A stretch of DNA of 22,074 bases, taken from JACCZZ01 sp044227805 (GTDB taxonomy: Bacteria; Bacteroidota; Bacteroidia; Chitinophagales; UBA10324). A program made the position numbers and the translations under genes. The DNA lies in assembly GCA_044227805.1 (NCBI GenBank), contig JBGAWA010000080.1:1-22074 (forward strand), in the 5' to 3' direction. Shown here one piece after another: positions 16,531 to 22,074 of this stretch (its first letter is position 1; the number at the start of each line of letters is the position of its first letter). Below the pieces are notes generated by a model. The model was not told where the DNA came from, ran no database searches, and saw nothing but the letters and a program-made list of their open reading frames with translations.

Positions 16531-17434
16531 CTGGCCGGTAGTTGAATTTCAGGATATTTCCATGTCCATCCCCTCCTTCGTCAGCGATGTACATCGTGCC
16601 ATCCTGGAGAAACGTCATTCCTTCCGGCTGCCGGAAGGTTGACGGATCGAGACTGACAATGTGTTGAATCTTATTCTCCCGGCTGAGCACCAGCAGTAAT
16701 TTTCCAACGGAAGAAAGAATATACAACTGATTGGAGATGGGATGAAGGTGTATTTCCGAAGGCTGAAAAGTTACATCGCCTTTGCCTGGATCCAATAATG
16801 CACGAAGTTCATTGGTCATGAATTTTTCCATGCTGTTTAGTCGCAGGAATTGCCGGATGTCATCCAGCCTGATGGAATAAGCCGGAATGGTAACAATTGA
16901 ACTTGTCGGCAGGTCAAATGCATAAATAGCCCGCATCCCTTTCATCGCTGCGCCGGGTTTTTCTTTGCAGGCAATCAACAACCTGTTATATTTTTCGTCA
17001 TAACATAATCCCTCCGTGTCGTTTTCTTTGTTCAAGGGTGTATTGAACTCCTTTGTCTTTTGATTCTTTGTATTGAAATGGACAATGCGATGCAGGTTGC
17101 CATCGCTGCTCAACACCCAAATGGTATCATGTACATTAGCCACACCTTCATAATCTCCCTTGGATCCGAATCCGACTTCCTCCTTCAATACTGCCTTCGC
17201 GAGATCATAAACATAAACGCTGCCTTTCTCATCCTGCACACATACCATTTTTGATTTCTTATAAACATCAATCGCTGAAATTTCAGTAAGTGCTTCCGGC
17301 AGTTTGATTTTATCTGCAGGATGCAGGAGATCATAGGGAAATGGATCACTCACGGACGTGGTGACAGTATCCAAACGCGGCTTCTCCTGCTGTTCGGCAG
17401 GAGGCGCAAACGGATTACCTGCACAGGAGATCAT
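16520..17434 (-). CDS. SdiA-regulated-domain beta-propeller lipoprotein
   Basis: 304 residues from the ATG at 17434. The chain has propeller-like blades: TEISAIDVYKKSKMVCVQDE, GSVYVYDL, GDYEGVANVHDTIWVLSSDG, ENDTEGLCYDEKYNRLLIAC, MRAIYAFDL, FQPSEIHLHPISNQLYILSS, RQPEGMTFLQDGTMYIADEG and NILKFNYR. The repeated E-G motifs (YEGV, TEGL, PSEI, PEGM) and final YIADEGG are typical of the SdiA-regulated (YjiK-like) family, which is structurally close to phytase-like propellers; its function is unknown. The ATG is followed by ISCAG, a lipobox-like stretch. The protein would need extra upstream residues to have a complete lipoprotein signal, yet no ATG, GTG or TTG exists in frame back to the stop at 17527-17525. 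It overlaps the Omp85 gene by 11 bases, so both act together. Confidence 0.75.
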   Translation of the reverse strand: MISCAGNPFAPPAEQQEKPRLDTVTTSVSDPFPYDLLHPADKIKLPEALTEISAIDVYKKSKMVCVQDEKGSVYVYDLAKAVLKEEVGFGSKGDYEGVANVHDTIWVLSSDGNLHRIVHFNTKNQKTKEFNTPLNKENDTEGLCYDEKYNRLLIACKEKPGAAMKGMRAIYAFDLPTSSIVTIPAYSIRLDDIRQFLRLNSMEKFMTNELRALLDPGKGDVTFQPSEIHLHPISNQLYILSSVGKLLLVLSRENKIQHIVSLDPSTFRQPEGMTFLQDGTMYIADEGGDGHGNILKFNYRPDAH

Positions 17435-17781
17435 GACAATCGGTTTAACAGTAATACTGAAAATGCCGGCTGCTGCATGACTTGCTTTTTGAATACTGTA
17501 AAATAAGAATTTCTGAAAGAAATATTACCGGCTGGCATGGAACGCCATCAGGCCGGGCGCACCTTTGACCAAGTTAAATATTCTCAAAAAAATTTACCTT
17601 GAACGCAATTGTAACGGGTGTACGACAAATTTCCGGATCTTCCGGCGAGACAGGTATTGATTCCACTCAACATGATATCACAACCACATTGAGCGGAGTC
17701 GAAGGGGTGTCCTCAAATGAAATCTGTCATACCCCGAATGTAACAGCACTTCAGGAACTGTGATTTCAAATCCGCTAGTCA
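17435..17781. other. Divergent intergenic region between propeller lipoprotein and TonB receptor
   Basis: 347 bases. The part next to 17434 (to about 17524) stays open in the propeller frame and may hold its true signal peptide. The rest contains no gene I can support. TTGAGCGGAGTCGAAGGGG (17689-17707) resembles a motif found dispersed in many Bacteroidota intergenic regions. No RNA gene and no convincing promoter pair were seen. Confidence 0.4.
17689..17707. repeat. Possible dispersed intergenic repeat motif
   Basis: TTGAGCGGAGTCGAAGGGG lies 75 bases before the TonB receptor start. From memory this G/C-rich motif recurs between genes in Bacteroidota and other genomes, often as half of a palindrome. 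The other half is not evident here, and only one copy is present in the window. Confidence 0.3.
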
Positions 17782-20169
17782 ATGATTCACGTACAGGATT
17801 GTTACACTTATAGTCGATTAAAAAACTGTTTGCTGCTTGTTTTTCTTATCGTAACCAGCGCAACACTGCCGGCCTTCTCGCAGCAGGTTAATGTCACAGG
17901 CACCGTAAGAGACGCCGTTTCCCATGAACCATTGATTGGCGTAACCATCAGCTTTGGCAACAACGGAACCGTAACCGGTAACGATGGAAAATACAATATC
18001 AGCCTTCCGGCTGGAGATTACACCGCCGAGTTTTCTTACCTCGGGTAGGAGAAGCAAAACAGGCGGCTGAATATCAGAGCCGGTAATAACATCGTGCTGA
18101 ATATGGAAATGAGCCAGGTGGCGAATGAACTGAACCTCGTAGTGGTAACAGCCAGCAAGTATGAAAAAAATATCACGAAAGAGACGGTTTCGATGGAAGT
18201 GCTGAAACCGGAATTTCTTACCAATTCCAATGTCATAGATCTCGATGAAGCCATTCAGAAAGTGCCCGGTATGACCATGATAGACAACCAGGCTAATGTG
18301 CGTGGCGGCAGTGGTTTCTCGTATGGTGCCGGCAGCCGGGTGCTGGTATTAGTGGATGGCATACCACAACTGACAGGTGATGCCGGCGACGTGAAATGGG
18401 AGTTTCTGCCGGTTGAAAATGTTGAGCAGGTAGAGATAATCAAAGGCGCATCTTCGGTACTATATGGTTCGTCGGCGTTAAACGGTGTCGTCAATCTGCG
18501 TACACGGTATCCTACCAGCGAACCCGAGACACACATCACCGCTTTCCAGGGCATCTATCAGAATCCGAAGGACAAGGGAAAAGTATGGTGGGGAAATCAG
18601 CAGCCCTATTTTGGTGGCGGCAGCTTTTTACACAGCCGTAAGTTTGGACAGTTTGACCTGGTGACCGGTGGTAATATCAACAACGACCGCAGTTTTCATG
18701 AAGGACAATACAACCTGCGTGGACGCATCAATGTCAACACCCGTTACCGGTTCAAAAAAGTTGACGGCCTGTCAGCAGGTTTAAACGTCAACTATATGTA
18801 CTATCAATCAGGTACCTATTTTATCTGGGCGGATGATACTACCGGCGCTTATCGTGCTTTGGGCGGACTGGATTCCGCCACCACCACCGTATCAGAAGGA
18901 AAGAATACACGCATGACCATTGATCCTTTCCTCACTTACTTTTCAAAAAAGGGTGATCAGCATGATCTCAAGTTCAGGTATTTCTACACAAAGAATAACA
19001 ACAATACTGATCAGGGTTCCATTTCTAACTATTACTATGGTGAATACCAATATCATAAACATTTCTCCTTCGATTTAAATTTGGTGGCCGGTCTCTCCAC
19101 CAGTTATTCCGCTGTGAATGCCGAGCTATACGGCGATCATTCAGCCGCCAATAGCGCCCTGTTCGCGCAACTGGACAAAACCTTCGGAAAGCTTATCGTT
19201 TTGGCCGGTTTACGATATGAGACATTCAGCGTGGATACCGTGAAAGGAAACTCTCATCCTGTATTTCGTGCAGGATTGAATTATGAACTGACGCCTTCCA
19301 CTTTTCTTCGTGGCTCATTCGGACAAGGTTACCGGTTCCCTTCTATTGCAGAAAAATTTGTGAATACATCTGTTGGGGCGCTGAAAGTATTTCCGAATCC
19401 TGCCGTTCAACCCGAAAACGGATGGAGCGCCGAACTGGGCATCAAACAAGCCTTTAAAATCAGTAACTGGCTGGGCTATATTGATCTTGCCGGCTTTATG
19501 CAACGCTACCACGACATGATTGAATTTAAGTTCGGGTATTATGATCCTGATCCGGTTCCGGGTGAATATGATCTCAATTACCTTGGATTCGAATCGGTGA
19601 ATATTGAAAATGCACGCATCAGCGGGTTCGAACTTTCTATGGTTGGACAGGGAATGCTTTATGGTGTAAATACCAATGTGCTGGCGGGCATTACCTACAT
19701 CAATCCTATCAACGTGGACCAAAAGGAATATGTTGACAGCGTAATCAGTAATGACCATACACTATCGCCGGAAGCAATTGATTCGCTGAAGCAAACCACC
19801 ATTCTCAACTATCGTTTCAAAACCACCATCAAATTCAACCTCGACCAGTCTTATAGAAAATTCAGCTGGGGCGTTGAAGTGCGATACAACAGCTTCATGA
19901 TTAATATTGATCCTTTCTTTGAAGGCAACGATCCATTGATTATTTTTTTGTTTGGCAAACCAACGGAGTTCATTCCCGGCGTAAAATCCTGGCGCGAAAA
20001 TCATCATCACGGAGATTATGTAGTTGATCTGCGTTTGTCCTACAATATCACTGACAATATTCGTATTTCACTCATCACAAAAAATTCCTTTAACCGCGAA
20101 TACTCCATCAGGCCGGCATTAATGGAAGCACCAAGAAGCTATACGGCTCAATTGATATTAAAGATGTGA
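17782..20169 (+). pseudogene. TonB-dependent outer-membrane receptor interrupted by an in-frame TAG
   Basis: Reads as one 796-codon frame, broken only by TAG at codon 89 (18046-18048). Codons 1-88 give a signal peptide (LLLVFLIVTSATLPAFSQQ) and the start of a carboxypeptidase-like domain (VTGTVRDAVSHEPLIGVTI, GNDGKYNISLPAGDYTAEF). The frame then reads SYLG-stop-EKQNRRLNI, where this domain normally has a Tyr (SYLGYE), so one base change from TAT or TAC explains it. After the stop come the TonB plug (VVVTASKYEKNITKE, VPGMTMIDNQANVRGGSGF, VLVLVDGIPQ, VEIIKGASSVLYGSSALNG) and a complete 22-strand-type barrel ending YTAQLILKM, with no further damage. The part after the stop could only start at GTG 18094 or ATG 18103, without a signal peptide. 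It is a recent nonsense mutant, a sequencing error, or read through. The substrate (siderophore, cobalamin or other) is not evident. Confidence 0.85.
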
Positions 20170-20319
20170 TACCCTGAGGGAGATGAAGCTGCCTGGTCTA
20201 CGCATGGTGTTCACGCGTTGACTGAGTTTTATAATATTGCGATAACACTCGAAAATGATAATTACCGGAACATTCAATGCACGGAAATGGTTTCGGGTGC
20301 AATGGCCTGCGTTAAACCC

Positions 20320-20341
20320 GGATTTTTCAGTGGAAAAATCC
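20320..20341 (+). repeat. Short perfect hairpin
   Basis: Arms GGATTTTTC (20320-20328) and GAAAAATCC (20333-20341) pair perfectly around the four-base loop AGTG. It sits 150 bases after the TonB receptor stop and ten bases before the larger inverted repeat. There is no T-run after it, so terminator activity is uncertain. Confidence 0.55.
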
Positions 20342-20350
20342 CGCTTCGCT

Positions 20351-20430
20351 GCGACTTAGAGCTGCTAAGGGTTTGCTCAATTTGTCAAGAAAAGAAAATG
20401 TTTCACAAACCCTAAGCAGCTCTACGTCGG
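20351..20430. repeat. 25-bp imperfect inverted repeat with 30-base spacer
   Basis: Left arm 20351-20375 and right arm 20406-20430 pair at 22 of 25 positions. The core GAGCTGCT/AGCAGCTC plus AGGGTTTG/CAAACCCT forms a 17-base stem with one mismatch. The spacer is A-rich (20376-20405). Could be a transcript hairpin, the remains of a small mobile element, or a MITE-like unit. Confidence 0.6.
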
Positions 20431-20569
20431 GGTTAACCCCGTTGCCCCTTTGAACTGCAAAATGTGGGTTAAAGAAATTTTTTCAGACGGAAAATGTTTC
20501 CCGAACTCCCGTCCGATTCGATTTAGGCTTAAGCCTGCGGCTGTTTTGAATTGCAAAATGCAGGTTTAA
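20394..20569. repeat. Two diverged tandem copies with 96-base period
   Basis: Three landmarks recur exactly 96 bases apart. GAAAATGTTTC is at 20394 and 20490. A palindrome (CGGGGTTAACCCCG, then AGGCTTAAGCCT) is centred at 20434.5 and 20530.5. A 25-base block beginning TTTGAA and containing TGCAAAATG and GGTT is at 20449-20473 and 20545-20569 (21 of 25 identical). Sequence between the landmarks has diverged. Confidence 0.6.
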
Positions 20570-20626
20570 CTTTACACTCATGCAATGCTTTTTTGCTAAC
20601 GCCTGTGCTTTGCATCATACAAACAG

Positions 20627-20634
20627 CATATTTG
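20627..20634 (+). promoter_or_regulatory. -7-like box ahead of the DinB-like gene
   Basis: CATATTTG matches TAnnTTTG at 7 of 8 positions and ends 22 bases before the ATG at 20657. A TTTG at 20609-20612 is closer (14 bases) than the preferred spacing. Weak on its own, but the distance to the start resembles the other candidates in the window. Confidence 0.3.
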
Positions 20635-20656
20635 ACAACCTTCAATAAAACAATCC

Positions 20657-21142
20657 ATGAATAACCAAGATCTCTTTGTTAAAATGACACTCAGTGCATG
20701 GCATTCACACAACGAAAGAGTGAACAAACTACTGGAACAACTCTCCGATGCTCAACTGCATGCGGAGACCGCCGCGGGCCGCAATACCGGCATCTATTTG
20801 CTGGGTCATCTCACAGCCGTAAATGATGCGCTGCTGCCCTTGCTTGGCCTGGGCGAACGGTTGTATCCGCAATTGGATGTGGCTTTTATTGACAATCCAG
20901 ATAAATCAAATCAACGGATGCCTTCCTTAGCGATATTAAAAGAGTGCTGGAAATCCGTGAATGCGAATCTTACCGAGAAGATGAATAAATTATCAACGGA
21001 TGAATGGTTTGCAAGGCATACCGCTGTATCGGAAGAAGATTTTGCCAAAGAACCACACCGTAACAGGCTGAACGTTATTCTCAGCAGAACCAATCATCAA
21101 AGTTATCACCTCGGACAATTGACCTACCTGTTGAAAAAATAG
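20657..21142 (+). CDS. DinB-family (DinB_2) putative metal-dependent protein
   Basis: 161-residue four-helix-bundle protein of the DinB/YfiT superfamily, expected in the cytoplasm. The three His ligands of the family are visible: His51 in YLLGHLTAVND, and His147 and His151 in SRTNHQSYHLGQLTYLL at the C-terminus. Length fits the family (150-170 residues). Superfamily members include metal hydrolases and thiol transferases (for example bacillithiol or mycothiol S-transferases). Nothing here fixes a substrate. It stands alone, preceded by the repeat-rich noncoding stretch and followed by a hairpin, so it is probably a single-gene transcription unit. Confidence 0.85.
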   Translation: MNNQDLFVKMTLSAWHSHNERVNKLLEQLSDAQLHAETAAGRNTGIYLLGHLTAVNDALLPLLGLGERLYPQLDVAFIDNPDKSNQRMPSLAILKECWKSVNANLTEKMNKLSTDEWFARHTAVSEEDFAKEPHRNRLNVILSRTNHQSYHLGQLTYLLKK

Positions 21143-21179
21143 ACCGGATGATACACTTTGCGGTTGCTGTTGATCATCA

Positions 21180-21196
21180 GTTGGCTAAAAGCCAAC
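21180..21196 (+). terminator. Hairpin after the DinB-like gene, possible terminator
   Basis: GTTGGCT (21180-21186) and AGCCAAC (21190-21196) form a perfect 7-bp stem with an AAA loop, 37 bases after the stop codon. It lacks a downstream T-run, so the terminator call is tentative. The remaining bases to 21358 show no gene. Confidence 0.35.
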
Positions 21197-21358
21197 GGGT
21201 ATTCCATTCCAACCGCTTGTTATATATTCTTTCAGTGCAGCTGGCAATACAATGTTCGATAAAGGTGGTGCCGGTTATCATTTGCGCAGAAGAGTCATAG
21301 CCAGTCTTCCACTCTACAAGCATGAATAAGAATGCTTCAACCGACAAATAAAATATTC

Positions 21359-21721
21359 ATGGAAAATGCAATCATCATTCTGGTCATCGGCATTTTTGCC
21401 GGTGTCTTCAGCGGTTTCATAGGCATTGGCGGCGGATTGATTGTTGTGCCTTGTCTTGTATTATTCCTGGGTATGGAACAGCATGCCGCACAAGGAACGT
21501 CACTGGCCATGATGCTGCCTCCTATCGGAGTGATGGCAGTACTCAATTACTACAAAGCAGGACATGTTGATTTTAAAGTGGCAGCCATCCTTTGCATCAG
21601 CTTTGTGGCAGGAAGTTTCTTTGGAAGCAAACTGGCGATATCGCTGTCAGCCGATCAGATCAAAAAAGCATTTGGAATAATTATTATCCTGATTGGTTTG
21701 AAAATGGTGTTTGGGAAGTAA
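21359..21721 (+). CDS. Half-size TauE/SafE (TSUP) family membrane transporter
   Basis: Inner-membrane protein of 120 residues from the ATG at 21359. An in-frame ATG at 21332 would add nine polar residues, but the inner one starts directly at the first helix (MENAIIILVIGIFAGV). The N-terminal TSUP motif is present: FAGVFSGFIGIGGGLIVVPCL, then QHAAQGTSLAMMLPP, as are hydrophobic helices around AILCISFVAGSFFGSKLA and FGIIIILIGLKMVF. Full TauE/SafE proteins (about 250 residues) contain two such halves. This one has a single repeat of about four helices and so would have to dimerise. Family members move sulfite, sulfonates or related anions; the substrate here is not evident. Confidence 0.83.
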   Translation: MENAIIILVIGIFAGVFSGFIGIGGGLIVVPCLVLFLGMEQHAAQGTSLAMMLPPIGVMAVLNYYKAGHVDFKVAAILCISFVAGSFFGSKLAISLSADQIKKAFGIIIILIGLKMVFGK

Positions 21722-21843
21722 CAGTACTTGCGATATAGAATGTAAAATACTGAAACCATTTGCATACCCTCTGCTAAACACAATATCTCGTGTTGTATGA
21801 ACTTAGAAACTAACGAAGAGGCGACATTTCAACAGCAAGGTTT

Positions 21844-21851
21844 TACATTTG
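21844..21851 (+). promoter_or_regulatory. -7 promoter box (TACATTTG) of the FKBP-type lipoprotein gene
   Basis: TACATTTG is an exact match to the Bacteroidota -7 consensus TAnnTTTG, with 18 bases between it and the ATG at 21870. No TTG is found at the proper -33 spacing. The same octamer precedes the HU-domain gene in a similar position. Confidence 0.4.
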
Positions 21852-21869
21852 CAGCTTCAAACAAACGAC

Positions 21870-22074
21870 ATGAAGTTTAAATCCCTTTCTGTTTTACTTG
21901 CTTTCATCATCCTCTGGGGTTGCAATAAGAAAGAAGGCGACTGTCCCGAAGTAACGATCACCGCGCCTTCCGCGGAAGTGGCAACACTGAAGTCATACCT
22001 GGATGCCGCCAGCATTACAGCGACACAGGATGACAGGGGATTTTTTTATACCATCGCCAATGCAGGATCGGGCA
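21870..22074 (+). CDS. FKBP-type peptidyl-prolyl isomerase lipoprotein, N-terminal fragment (runs off right edge)
   Basis: 68 codons are visible. A lipoprotein signal peptide MKFKSLSVLLAFIILWGC ends in the lipobox LWGC with Cys18, followed by NKKEGDCPEV. Next comes VATLKSYLDAASITATQDD and RGFFYTIANAGSG, the segment that precedes the FK506-binding domain in Bacteroidota FKBP-type prolyl isomerase lipoproteins. The catalytic domain would lie beyond the window. Expected to be anchored in the outer or inner membrane facing the periplasm and to help fold exported proteins. Family assignment rests on this N-terminal segment only. Confidence 0.7.
   Translation, partial: MKFKSLSVLLAFIILWGCNKKEGDCPEVTITAPSAEVATLKSYLDAASITATQDDRGFFYTIANAGSG

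Larger units (their letters stand above)
20170..20656. other. 487-base noncoding, repeat-rich intergenic region
   Basis: No gene is supported here. It contains a 9-bp perfect hairpin (20320-20341), a long imperfect inverted repeat (20351-20430), two perfect palindromes (20428-20441 and 20525-20536) and two diverged copies of a sequence with 96-base period (20394-20569). A plus-strand frame of 65 codons (20218-20415) runs through these structures and is judged noncoding. Confidence 0.6.

Noticed and set aside
17782..20169. Reassignment of TAG as a sense codon in this genome
   Set aside because: The DUF4956 and DUF2490 genes end naturally with TAG, and only one TAG interrupts a gene in the window.
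20218..20415. 65-codon plus-strand frame
   Set aside because: It runs through the hairpin and into the inverted repeat, has no recognisable protein features and is better explained as noncoding repeat sequence.
20428..20441. Perfect palindrome CGGGGTTAACCCCG as a rho-independent terminator
   Set aside because: No loop and no following T-run; it is better viewed as part of the 96-base tandem element.

Overview
The window comes from a Bacteroidota genome, most likely an environmental Chitinophagales/Saprospirales-type organism. Three things point there: secreted proteins with type IX secretion (T9SS) sorting domains of both types (CHU_C/type B at 7618-7896, type A near 10680-10937), a PorP/SprF-family protein, and a CCDC81-type HU-domain protein. 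Candidate promoters also carry the Bacteroidota -7 box TAnnTTTG. No RNA genes, insertion sequences or CRISPR arrays were found.

Left part (1-3198): the N-terminal half of adenine deaminase (minus strand, cut by the window edge) diverges from a two-gene chromate module. That module is a ChrB-like sensor domain fused to an AraC-type DNA-binding domain, followed by the two-half chromate efflux pump ChrA. Next (3586-8994) comes a 1436-residue secreted PKD/Ig-like repeat protein with a type-B T9SS sorting domain, and just downstream a PorP/SprF protein that probably anchors or exports it.

Middle (9021-13848): a small HU-domain protein gene diverges from a tightly packed six-gene run. The run encodes a T9SS-secreted double lamin-tail protein, a small lipoprotein with a transthyretin/CarboxypepD-like domain, a YD-repeat-like periplasmic protein, a VTC-type polyphosphate polymerase, a DUF4956 membrane protein and a DUF2490 outer-membrane barrel. 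It looks like a cell-envelope polyphosphate module.

Convergent to it is a two-gene minus-strand operon (17434 to 13924). It encodes a SdiA-regulated-like beta-propeller lipoprotein and an 868-residue Omp85 outer-membrane protein. The N-terminal half of the Omp85 protein carries what look like atypical-kinase signatures (FAM20/CotH/HipA style) followed by RTX-like repeats; this is the most intriguing protein here.

Right part (17782-22074): a TonB-dependent receptor gene broken by one in-frame amber codon, a 487-base noncoding stretch rich in inverted and tandem repeats, a DinB-like metal protein, a half-size TauE/SafE transporter, and the start of an FKBP-type prolyl isomerase lipoprotein that runs off the right edge.
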